From assembly GCA_014729315.1 (NCBI GenBank), contig WJKD01000154.1:1-19251 (forward strand): a DNA stretch of 19,251 bases. The letters are read 5' to 3'. Positions 7,351 to 14,553 of this stretch are shown in pieces (positions within the stretch are counted from its first letter, which is position 1; every line of letters starts with the position of its first letter). The DNA is from Promethearchaeota archaeon (GTDB taxonomy: Archaea; Asgardarchaeota; Lokiarchaeia; Sigynarchaeales; SOKP01). The notes below the pieces were generated by a model that worked only from the letters and a program-made list of their open reading frames with translations, was not told where the DNA came from and made no database searches. Position numbers and translations under genes: made by a program.

Positions 7351-7578
7351 ATGAATTTGACCAAAAAAGATAAAGAATTACTTAAACTTTCGAAATTGTG
7401 TCAACACTGGGCTGAACATAACGAATCGCACAAGGAAAGTTTTATTAAATGGCTGAATATCGCTAAAGATAGAGGTTTATCTGACGTTGTTGAAGACTTA
7501 AGTAGTGCTGTAAAAACCATGGATGAATGTAATAAATTTTTACTATCTGCTAAAGATCGTTTAGACAATACCTTTTAA
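7351..7578 (+). CDS. Small His/Cys-bearing helical protein (HWxxHNxxH motif), function unknown
   Basis: I choose the ATG at 7351 (75 residues) rather than the GTG three bases before it, because a TTTTATAAA TATA box at 7323-7331 places the transcription start at this ATG. The protein is predicted all-helical with no signal or membrane segment. Counting from the GTG, the key motif is LCQHWAEHNESHKESFIKW at 17-35, giving C18, H20, H24 and H28, with C61 in the second half. A second amphipathic helix ends in AKDRLDNTF. The HWxxHNxxH pattern followed by an Ala-rich helix resembles a small conserved archaeal/bacterial domain that I cannot name with confidence; metal binding is a guess. It stands alone between the TspO-like gene and the GTPase. 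Confidence 0.75.
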   Translation: MNLTKKDKELLKLSKLCQHWAEHNESHKESFIKWLNIAKDRGLSDVVEDLSSAVKTMDECNKFLLSAKDRLDNTF

Positions 7579-7786
7579 TCTTTCTTTTTCTCTCTTTAAT
7601 TATCTATTAGGAAGATAAAATGTTATAGGATTTATTTAACTTCCTAAGAGCTTAATTTGACGGTGCTAAATAATAATTATGAAATAAAGTTGCCTCATTC
7701 ATTCCATAATCCAAAAAAGGTGGCAAATAATAAGGATAAATAAGAATAAGATTTTAATAACTACTGTGCTACTTTTTTAATCAAGA

Positions 7787-8989
7787 TTAGATAAACATAT
7801 TAATTAACGGAATCAATTGGTCTCTAAAATAACCTAATTTTTCATCTAATTTCTCGGGTTTATCTGATAGTAGCCATAAATAAACCGGAATTTGCAAATC
7901 TGAGTATTCGAATAATTTTTCTCCTCTGATAGTAATCTCGTTGGTAGGTAATTCCAATATTATCGATTTCTCCCTTAATAATCCTATTGAATTATGGAAG
8001 TTTGAAAGCGTTTGAAGTAATAATGCCGTATTATTAATTAAACTTTCATCGTTCTCATTTCGTGTATAACACCCGAAAATTAAACCATCCATAGAGATCA
8101 AACTCAAAGCTCTCCCTTGGATTTGTTCAGTAAAATCTTCTAATATGTGCTCCACAATTTCTGATGTATCTGACACGCTTATGAGCGCCTTTGAAAACGC
8201 TTGCATAATTGTTTCTTTCTGGAAAATCGTAGTATCGCAGTAGTCTATTTTAAAGTTTTCAAATTGTCCTGCGACAGCTTCAAATTTACTCTTAATAGAA
8301 TCCATATTTCTCTGCCATTCTAAAGTCTTACGGAAATCTTGGTCGGACTTATTAGCAACTATAAGAATAGGTGGTCGCTCGTTCAACTCGTTTAATACTT
8401 TTATTACTTGTTTAAGATAATTAGCTGATTCAGAGAATCTCTCCGGATCTTGTGCATCAACGACGTAGAGTACTAAATCTGCCTCGCCAAAAAATAATTC
8501 AGGTTTATTGAAATAGAGCTTCTCCCTATATTGCACCTGGCCGCCGAGGTCCCACGATATTATTGGATATCCAAAAAACTCGAGTTTTTCTCGCTTCACG
8601 CCTCTTGTAGGTAGTAAATCTTTGATTATGGAAAATTTCTCCTGCAATACGGCAAGAATGCTTGTTTTACCGCCATTATCAAGACCGATCATCAAAATTT
8701 TTTTTTGTGCTTTAATTTGCTCTTTAATGTTTTTTTCTAATACTTTTGCAATTTTAACCCATTTTTGAATAATTGAAGAGGGAATTGACTTGATTTCGGG
8801 TAAATCGTCAAGTGATAAATCAGCTAAATCTTGAATAGTATTTATCCTATATTCTTTCAGCGCATCTGCGCTTATATTGTCAATGCCTATCAATGTATCT
8901 GGCTTAAAGTCCAAGATTTCTTCAATCTCGTTGATAATTACATTGCTTTTAAAGAAATCTTTTATCTTTTCATCATTCTTTTCAGACAT
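7787..8989 (-). CDS. HhH - Arf-type small GTPase - roadblock-like fusion protein
   Basis: This 400-residue protein has three parts. Residues about 28-84 look like a helix-hairpin-helix module (TLIGIDNIS, YRINTIQDLADLS, then IPSSIIQKW). Residues 96-270 are an Arf-type G domain: P-loop GLDNGGKT (102-109), switch I PTRG with T128, WDLGGQ (146-151) with catalytic-type Q151, and NKSD (213-216). Residues about 275-400 run helix, strand, strand (SLISMDGLIFGCYT, 296-309), helix, three strands and a final helix, the order of the roadblock/LC7 (MglB-like) fold. Rag/Gtr GTPases also carry a C-terminal roadblock domain used for dimerisation. There is no N-terminal Gly for myristoylation. It is divergent from the vWA-zinc-finger gene. 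GTPase certain; roadblock probable; HhH likely. Confidence 0.92.
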   Translation of the reverse strand: MSEKNDEKIKDFFKSNVIINEIEEILDFKPDTLIGIDNISADALKEYRINTIQDLADLSLDDLPEIKSIPSSIIQKWVKIAKVLEKNIKEQIKAQKKILMIGLDNGGKTSILAVLQEKFSIIKDLLPTRGVKREKLEFFGYPIISWDLGGQVQYREKLYFNKPELFFGEADLVLYVVDAQDPERFSESANYLKQVIKVLNELNERPPILIVANKSDQDFRKTLEWQRNMDSIKSKFEAVAGQFENFKIDYCDTTIFQKETIMQAFSKALISVSDTSEIVEHILEDFTEQIQGRALSLISMDGLIFGCYTRNENDESLINNTALLLQTLSNFHNSIGLLREKSIILELPTNEITIRGEKLFEYSDLQIPVYLWLLSDKPEKLDEKLGYFRDQLIPLINMFI

Positions 8990-9340
8990 TGTAAATCGGA
9001 TTTTAAAATTTTTTTCTTAGTTATAATAATTGTATAAATCTTCATTATAAAAAGTTTTATTATCTAAGAAGATAGTTTAATTTTTTATATAATTTTGTTT
9101 TCGCAAATAAAATTTAATACTATGTTATTTGAACAATTAATCATTAACATAGTTCTGACCTAAATTATTCTTGCTTTTATAATTCTTGTTAATGGTTATT
9201 AAATATAATTTTGACAAAGATATAATATAAAGGAAAGAAAATTGATTTATCCACTATCAAAATATATAATAAAAAGCTTTTTTATTAGTTCTTTGAAATA
9301 TTATACATTGAAAAAATAATTTGAACATATCAGGTAAATA
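8990..9340. other. 351-bp divergent promoter region between the GTPase and vWA genes
   Basis: It is strongly AT-rich with no gene. A minus-strand TATA-like TTTTAAAAT lies about 20 nt before the GTPase start. On the plus side are an AAAAAGCTTTTT palindrome (9271-9282), a TATA-like ATTATACAT (about 9299-9307) and an AGGT motif 5 nt before the ATG at 9341. The GTTAATGGTTATTAA element at 9188-9202 is the exact reverse complement of one upstream of cdhA. Confidence 0.5.
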
Positions 9341-10540
9341 ATGTCTAAGCGAGTTAGCGAAAATATCATCCTCTGTATAGATACTTCTCGCTCCATGTAT
9401 AGGACGGATTATGCTCCTAGTCGGCTAAAGTGTAGTATAGGCGCTTTAAAGAAACTTGTACATCAAAGACTTCAAGAAGACTCGAGCAGTGCATTTGCTA
9501 TAGTCAGCTTTAAAGACAAAGCCAAAAAAGAATTAGACTTCACCGCTTTAACGGATTTAATTAATTCTACTTTAGATAATTTGGATTATGGGGGAAATAG
9601 TGCTCTTGGTGATGCGTTAGGTTTATCTATTAAGTTAATTATCGAAGAATTAAGAAAAGTAGCAGCAAAAACACCTCGCATATTAGTAGTGTCGGATGGA
9701 AACTACACTCAGACTGCAATAGATCCTATGAAAATGGCAAGACTAGCCCAAGGTTTAGGGATTAGAATTGACGCATTTAAGTTAGGAGAAATATCCGTAT
9801 CTAATCTAAATATCTTAAAAAGAGTGAGCGAAGCAACTAAAGGAAAGTATTATTATAATAACGACAAACCTTCCTTAATCTCAGCATCTCAAGATTTTGC
9901 CAATTCTAACGTAAAAACCTACGGAAAAACTGAGAAAAGCATCGTTGAAAATCCTAATTTCTTAAGGAAAATCGCCGCAAACTTGTTAAGAGTGCAAGAT
10001 CTCTCAAAATCGCAAGAAATAAAAATTAAACAATTAAGAGGAGAAGCTGATTTTAAGAAGTGTTCAATTTGTTTTCAAGAGAACGATCCCGTCACAAAAG
10101 GATCTTTTTTTCTTACAGGGAGATATTGTCCAAATTGTAACGCCTCATTCCACATACATTGTCTTGCAGGATGGGCAGATTCTCAAGAAGACCCCAAAAT
10201 GAAGCAGGCTGGCACAGTAAGATGTCCTCATTGCTTTTATTTACTAAAGATCCCACCAGAAGTCACACAAGCACAGAAACTGAAAGCTTTGACTTCTCTG
10301 CAAGGTTCCTCAAAATCTAATGCTAAAAAACCAGAACAATTTGAAGCAATTTTAGAAAATATCACAGATCTCGGAGACGAAGCATTATATAACTCCTGTC
10401 CTTATTGTAATATGATTTTTGAAAGTAATCAAGGAGTAATCCGATGTACCAATTGTAGTAATCTCTATCACATAAAATGCTTTCAAAAACTCGAGGAAGG
10501 GCGATGTAAAATTTGTGGTGTTAAATTAAAGCTACAGTGA
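9341..10540 (+). CDS. vWA-domain protein with two C4HC3 (RING/PHD-like) zinc fingers
   Basis: Residues about 7-190 form a von Willebrand A domain with a MIDAS: DTSRS (14-18), the GGNSALGDAL stretch (84-93, where Thr is more usual) and D119 in VVSDG. A helical linker follows. Finger 1 is C241-x2-C244-x18-C263-x2-C266-x4-H271-x2-C274-x20-C295-x2-C298. Finger 2, at the C-terminus, is C353-x2-C356-x12-C369-x2-C372-x4-H377-x2-C380-x8-C389-x2-C392. Both are C4HC3, the arrangement of PHD and RING-variant fingers. vWA followed by zinc fingers recalls TFIIH Ssl1/p44 and, for the vWA alone, Rpn10; I claim only similar architecture. An E3-ligase or scaffold role is possible. No signal peptide or membrane segment is seen. 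AGGT 5 nt before the ATG supports the start. Confidence 0.9.
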   Translation: MSKRVSENIILCIDTSRSMYRTDYAPSRLKCSIGALKKLVHQRLQEDSSSAFAIVSFKDKAKKELDFTALTDLINSTLDNLDYGGNSALGDALGLSIKLIIEELRKVAAKTPRILVVSDGNYTQTAIDPMKMARLAQGLGIRIDAFKLGEISVSNLNILKRVSEATKGKYYYNNDKPSLISASQDFANSNVKTYGKTEKSIVENPNFLRKIAANLLRVQDLSKSQEIKIKQLRGEADFKKCSICFQENDPVTKGSFFLTGRYCPNCNASFHIHCLAGWADSQEDPKMKQAGTVRCPHCFYLLKIPPEVTQAQKLKALTSLQGSSKSNAKKPEQFEAILENITDLGDEALYNSCPYCNMIFESNQGVIRCTNCSNLYHIKCFQKLEEGRCKICGVKLKLQ

Positions 10541-10579
10541 TGATTATTTACCAAATAAAATAAGTGATGTTATTTCGTA

Positions 10580-10589
10580 TTTTTTTTTT
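10580..10589 (+). terminator. U10 terminator after the vWA-zinc-finger gene
   Basis: Ten consecutive T lie 40 nt after the stop codon. They separate this gene from the MtrH-like gene, which has a TATA-like TTTATATC about 30 nt before its own ATG at 10667. Confidence 0.5.
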
Positions 10590-10666
10590 ATCAGAATTAT
10601 TGATGTTTATTTTATAAAAATTGAATGTTTTTTATATCTCAAATACCAAATATGTACTGAATTAAT

Positions 10667-11554
10667 ATGGTTGATAATGCATATTTTACGTACGGAAACG
10701 ATATTCGTGTTGGACACGGTCATTTTAATTTTCCTCCCGTATTAATAGGGACTATGTTTTATCAAGGTCAAACCATTGTCGATCGGAGTAATCCCGAAGT
10801 GTTTAATGGAGAAAAAGCAAAAAAAAGAATAAACACTCATAATGAACTTTCCAAGAAATATAAAATTCCTGGGATGATTGAGATTTCGGCAATTACTCCC
10901 AAATCGATGATTAAATATTTAGATTTTTATCTAGAGAACTTTAACCCTCCTTTCGTATTAGGAGGTACTTTCGACGCTCGAGTTGCTGGAATAGAATATT
11001 TAAACGAGAGGGGAATTAAACCGAACGAATATATTTACAATACTATCTCGAATTTAAAGAATAAAAAAGAAATTGACCTCTTAAAGCACAATAAGATTGA
11101 AACAGTAGTTATATTAATATTAGGATCGGAAAACATGACCTCTACTCAACGATTTTCGTATATAACTGCAAAAACTCAACCCAATAACGAGAGCATAATT
11201 GACGGATTAAAAAGAATAGGAATTCCTCGGATTTGGGTGGATGGAGGGGTCGTAGATCTCGAAAGTTTAGCTCATATACTTGAGACCCAACAACTCGTTT
11301 CTTCCTCGTTAAATTTACCAGTTGGAACAGCACCAGGACTTTTTCTTTTCAAATATGCTTCTCCCAGATTGAATATAAAGTTTCACACGCGATATAGGAG
11401 AGCAAGTATTTTCTTCATTGCGACTTGGTTTTCAAATTTTCTCTTTTATGGTGCTATTGAAGATGCTAAAGAATGCTTTGCTTCCGTGTATCAATCTTAT
11501 GAATTTAAAAAAGTTCTAAAAAGCCATAATATTCGTCTTATGGAGGATCTCTAA
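10667..11554 (+). CDS. MtrH-like methyltransferase (tetrahydromethanopterin S-methyltransferase subunit H family)
   Basis: The 295-residue protein matches MtrH (about 310 residues) along its length. VLIGTMFYQGQTIVD (25-39) corresponds to the conserved IGS-FY-KIV start, MIKYLDFYLENFNPPFVLGGT (81-101) and the YNTIS strand (124-128, with N125) follow, and VDGGVVDLESLAHI (191-204) then LPVGTAPG (217-224) complete the TIM-barrel features. MtrH transfers the methyl group between tetrahydromethanopterin and a corrinoid protein. MtrH homologs outside the Mtr membrane complex are known as partners of corrinoid proteins in methylamine- or betaine-type methyltransfer. No other mtr gene and no corrinoid protein is adjacent, so the donor is unknown. 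The family's LIDST-type segment reads LGGTF here. Confidence 0.88.
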   Translation: MVDNAYFTYGNDIRVGHGHFNFPPVLIGTMFYQGQTIVDRSNPEVFNGEKAKKRINTHNELSKKYKIPGMIEISAITPKSMIKYLDFYLENFNPPFVLGGTFDARVAGIEYLNERGIKPNEYIYNTISNLKNKKEIDLLKHNKIETVVILILGSENMTSTQRFSYITAKTQPNNESIIDGLKRIGIPRIWVDGGVVDLESLAHILETQQLVSSSLNLPVGTAPGLFLFKYASPRLNIKFHTRYRRASIFFIATWFSNFLFYGAIEDAKECFASVYQSYEFKKVLKSHNIRLMEDL

Positions 11555-11623
11555 AAGAGATTAAAAAGTCAAAATAAATGCAGACTTTAATATAGCCGTT
11601 TTTCTTTTATGGTATTGCATAAG

Positions 11624-11632
11624 TATATAAAT
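11624..11632 (+). promoter_or_regulatory. TATA box of the TPR gene
   Basis: TATATAAAT is a good archaeal TATA match. Initiation about 25 nt downstream would leave a leader of roughly 45 nt carrying the GGAGG site, in contrast to the leaderless genes nearby. Confidence 0.5.
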
Positions 11633-11687
11633 AAGACTTAAGTTTTCTAAAATGTATTATACAATATAGAATAAATTACTCAAAATT

Positions 11688-11692
11688 GGAGG
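11688..11692 (+). promoter_or_regulatory. Shine-Dalgarno GGAGG that fixes the start at 11701
   Basis: GGAGG followed by an 8-nt spacer and ATG at 11701 is the best initiation context in the window. It rules out the in-frame TTG at 11686, which overlaps the motif. Confidence 0.7.
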
Positions 11693-11700
11693 AAAGTATA

Positions 11701-12840
11701 ATGATTAATAACCGTCGCGATGTGGAAGCGAAAGAATTAGAAGCCATGCAACTTATCGATCGCGCAGAAAGTTTAGCAGATGAAGGAAAAGGAGAAGAAT
11801 CAATTAACTTGTTTGAAAAAGCAGCACAAATTTATCTAGATTTCGGTAGCTACTTAAAGTTAGACGAATTATATATTAAAATCGCAAATGTGGTTTCTAA
11901 ATTCAAAAATAATATCCAAGCAATATATAGATTGAAATCTATTATACGAAAAACGGAGGAACTTAAGTTAGACGAGATCTCTGCAAAATTACTAATACAA
12001 TTAGGAAATATTGCCTACAAAATGAAAGACTGGGAAACCGCAGCCGATAGTTGGAGTAAAGCGTCCGATTATTTCTACGAGTCAGATCCTGAAATTTATT
12101 ATAATTTATCTTCAGAATTACTATTAAGAGCAGGGCAAGCTTTAGAATGGTCTAATCAGAGAAGAGACGAAGGAGAAAGGCTAATTCTAAAAGCAGTTAT
12201 GACTATCAATAAGTTTGATGATCTCTATCACATGGAAGAGAAACGAGCGTTAAATCTACTCTCAATGAATGAATTTGAAGCTGCGGCAAACAAATATCGC
12301 GAAATTTCAATATATTTTGATAAAGCAACTGAGAATATCAACGAATTAATGGAGGAATCCGAAAATCTGAACGCAATAAAAAATGCAAAAGCAAGAATAA
12401 TGCATTTAACAGCAGAGTACAAGGCTGTGGCTGCCTTATGCTTAAGAGCCTCTAAAAATCGGGCATATAATGAAGAAATCAAACAAATCGGAACACAGGT
12501 TATTGATCTGTTAAAATCGTCTATCCAATTGCTAAAAGAAGTATTTCAAGATAGAGGAAACGAAATTGATAAGGAAGACAGATTGCGAATTACTTTCGAC
12601 ACACTACTTTTGTCTATTATGCAAGGAATGCTGGGAAAAAAGGAAATAAATTCGCTAAAATTCTTAATGGAAAATATATCTAATAAAAAATTAATAAAAA
12701 ATTTAAAAGCGACTCCATTTTACAAACTTACAGAGCGCATCGAAAAAGTAGGAATAAGAGAATCGTTAGATAAACTTTCAGAAACGCATCTAGGTCATCT
12801 TGATAAGGTAAAAGAGGAGTTAGTCCCATTTTTCGTTTGA
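11701..12840 (+). CDS. TPR/SNAP-like all-helical repeat protein
   Basis: The 379-residue product starts at 11701, set by the GGAGG motif. It is entirely helical and soluble. The first half shows TPR-like pairs: AMQLIDRAESLADEGK... SINLFEKAAQIYLDFG (about 15-49), LYIKIANVVSKF, LLIQLGNIAYKMKDWETAADSWSKASDYF (about 98-126), then LLLRAGQALEW and FEAAANKYREISIYFDKA. The second half (about 205-340) is a longer helical bundle ending in a conserved-looking FYKLTERIEKVGI. Stacked TPRs with an alpha-SNAP-like spacing act as protein-binding scaffolds; Asgard genomes contain many such proteins. No partner is evident; it lies between the MtrH-like and radical SAM genes with independent promoters. Confidence 0.85.
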   Translation: MINNRRDVEAKELEAMQLIDRAESLADEGKGEESINLFEKAAQIYLDFGSYLKLDELYIKIANVVSKFKNNIQAIYRLKSIIRKTEELKLDEISAKLLIQLGNIAYKMKDWETAADSWSKASDYFYESDPEIYYNLSSELLLRAGQALEWSNQRRDEGERLILKAVMTINKFDDLYHMEEKRALNLLSMNEFEAAANKYREISIYFDKATENINELMEESENLNAIKNAKARIMHLTAEYKAVAALCLRASKNRAYNEEIKQIGTQVIDLLKSSIQLLKEVFQDRGNEIDKEDRLRITFDTLLLSIMQGMLGKKEINSLKFLMENISNKKLIKNLKATPFYKLTERIEKVGIRESLDKLSETHLGHLDKVKEELVPFFV

Positions 12841-12860
12841 AGATACATTTTAGAATATGA

Positions 12861-12868
12861 TTTTTTTT
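12861..12868 (+). terminator. U8 terminator after the TPR gene
   Basis: Eight T begin 20 nt after the stop codon. The following gap up to 13055 holds no gene but contains the structured element at 12968-13032. Confidence 0.4.
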
Positions 12869-12967
12869 CCATTTACTTTATCTGATTTCTATTCATTTGA
12901 TATGGATGCTAGCTAATATTAATGAGAAAGTTTTAATTTCAATTTGGATTAGATACATAAATGAAAA

Positions 12968-13032
12968 TTTATGCTAATCAAAACCGAATCTAAGATCTAT
13001 TTTTTGAAAACCGAAATTAAAATTAGCATAAA
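12968..13032. promoter_or_regulatory. 11-bp inverted repeat enclosing two direct repeats, upstream of the radical SAM gene
   Basis: TTTATGCTAAT (12968-12978) and its exact reverse complement ATTAGCATAAA (13022-13032) flank 43 bp. Inside, AAAACCGAA occurs twice (12980-12988 and 13007-13015), 27 bp apart, just within the arms. The right arm overlaps the TATA-like CATAAAATTAAT about 25 nt before the ATG at 13056. This looks like a multi-site operator or a leader structure. Confidence 0.45.
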
Positions 13033-13055
13033 ATTAATATGATGATTATTTTATA

Positions 13056-14531
13056 ATGAAAATACTTTATGTTAATCCAGCACGCTTAGAAGCGGGCATG
13101 GATGCAATTATTAAAGGTGCTCCGCTAGCGCTTATATCGATAGCTGCGATGGTACCAGAACATGATGCTGAACTTTTTGATTTTAAGGTTGATAAATATA
13201 AAGAAAAGAAATTTAAAGCATTATTGGATCGAACCGATGTTGTAGCAATCACTAGTATGACACCTCAAATATATAGTGCCTTTGAGGTCGCAACTATGGC
13301 TAAGGAGAGAGGATGTACGACCATCATGGGAGGATATCATCCCACTTTAGCTCCTGATTTTGTAGCAAAACATCCAGATGTTGATTATATTGTGAGAGGA
13401 GAGGGAGAGCATACATTTAAAGAGCTTATCGATTATATTGACAGGGGTAAAGACGATTGCAGCATCAAAAAGATTAATGGAATTTCTTATAAGAAAAATG
13501 GAAAGGTTATCCATAATAAAGCTAGAAAGCTTGAGTGTAATTTAGATAATTTCCCAAGACCGAGAAGAGACCTGTTGGACGGGAAACTGTATACCTATTT
13601 AGGTACGACTACTCGACAAGTAGAGACTTCCCGAGGATGTCCACATAGCTGCAAATTCTGTTGTATAGCAAAAATGTGGAGAGATCCTACGCAACGACTT
13701 TCTTACCGCACAAAAAGTCTTAAAAGAATAATGAGAGAAATTTACGATGTGGATTGGAAAAACAATTTTATATTTTTCTGTGAGGATAATTTTTCAATTA
13801 ATGTGAAAAGGACTAAAAAAATTCTTGAAACCATCATTAGGTCTGGTGTCCAGACAAAACTACATTTTAGCTGCCAATCTCGCGTTGATACGCTTTATCG
13901 AAATCCTGAATTAATAGAACTATTTGACAAAGCAGGATTTAGACAAATCTTTTTAGGTGTTGAATCAGTCCATCAACAGAGTCTCGACGCAATGAATAAG
14001 AGAAACACAACTCCTGATATGGTTCGTAAGGTCGTTAAAATGTTAAGAGATCGAGGTATTTCTATTTTTGGTGGTGTAATCATTGGTTATCCCGGAGAGA
14101 CAAAAAAAATGGTTAGACAAACGATTCATTACGCTCGAACGCTCGATATGGACTGCGTCCAATTTACGCCGATTACCGCGTTTCCTGGAACCGAATTTTA
14201 CGATGAAATGGAGGAAAAAGGAATGATCACAAGCAGAAATTATAAACATTACGATTTATTTCATCCAATGATGCGAACAGAACAATTGAGCAACATAGAG
14301 CTTTATAGGCTTGTGGCCGAGGCGTATGCTTACTACTATATGGATCGAACATGGCTTAAAAACCGAGCTAAGGAATACTTAAATCCCTTTGGAAAGTTCA
14401 ATTGGATGCTTAATTCTATCTTTCGGTTGATTAAACAGGGAGTTAAAGGTGGAACAGGAATGCTTTTTAGTCAAGGAATAACAACTTCGGTTATTTCCGA
14501 CGAGCTAAAAGAATTGGACAACCATGATTGA
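13056..14531 (+). CDS. B12-binding-type radical SAM enzyme, substrate unknown
   Basis: The 491-residue protein has an N-terminal Rossmann-like domain of the B12-binding type. This runs from ILYVNPAR at 3-10, through the GGYHP loop at 92-96, to DYIVRGEGEHTFKELI at 110-125. A radical SAM domain follows with the cluster motif C195-x3-C199-x2-C202 (SRGCPHSCKFC). ED at 243-244, QSR at 274-276, GVES at 301-304 and GYPGET at 344-349 are usual core motifs. The C-terminal 100 residues are helical with an aromatic AYAYYYMD segment (423-430). Members methylate unactivated carbon, rearrange rings or build lipids and cofactors, using cobalamin, a 4Fe-4S cluster and SAM. The product cannot be predicted. 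It is monocistronic and ends 22 bp from the convergent gene. Confidence 0.9.
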   Translation: MKILYVNPARLEAGMDAIIKGAPLALISIAAMVPEHDAELFDFKVDKYKEKKFKALLDRTDVVAITSMTPQIYSAFEVATMAKERGCTTIMGGYHPTLAPDFVAKHPDVDYIVRGEGEHTFKELIDYIDRGKDDCSIKKINGISYKKNGKVIHNKARKLECNLDNFPRPRRDLLDGKLYTYLGTTTRQVETSRGCPHSCKFCCIAKMWRDPTQRLSYRTKSLKRIMREIYDVDWKNNFIFFCEDNFSINVKRTKKILETIIRSGVQTKLHFSCQSRVDTLYRNPELIELFDKAGFRQIFLGVESVHQQSLDAMNKRNTTPDMVRKVVKMLRDRGISIFGGVIIGYPGETKKMVRQTIHYARTLDMDCVQFTPITAFPGTEFYDEMEEKGMITSRNYKHYDLFHPMMRTEQLSNIELYRLVAEAYAYYYMDRTWLKNRAKEYLNPFGKFNWMLNSIFRLIKQGVKGGTGMLFSQGITTSVISDELKELDNHD

Positions 14532-14553
14532 GTAAGTTCTTCATTTTGATAGG

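Noticed and set aside
9271..9282. AAAAAGCTTTTT palindrome as an operator
   Set aside because: It is low-complexity A/T around an AGCT core, expected often in such AT-rich gaps; noted in the gap description only.
9341..10540. Naming the vWA-zinc-finger protein as Ssl1/p44 or Rpn10
   Set aside because: The domain order is similar to Ssl1, but finger ligands and spacing are C4HC3 and no TFIIH or proteasome gene is nearby; homology cannot be shown by eye.
11686..11700. Upstream in-frame TTG start for the TPR gene
   Set aside because: The TTG overlaps the GGAGG motif that is ideally placed for the ATG at 11701.
12857..12916. 19-codon frame after the TPR gene
   Set aside because: It starts at the U-tract terminator and has no TATA box or Shine-Dalgarno motif.
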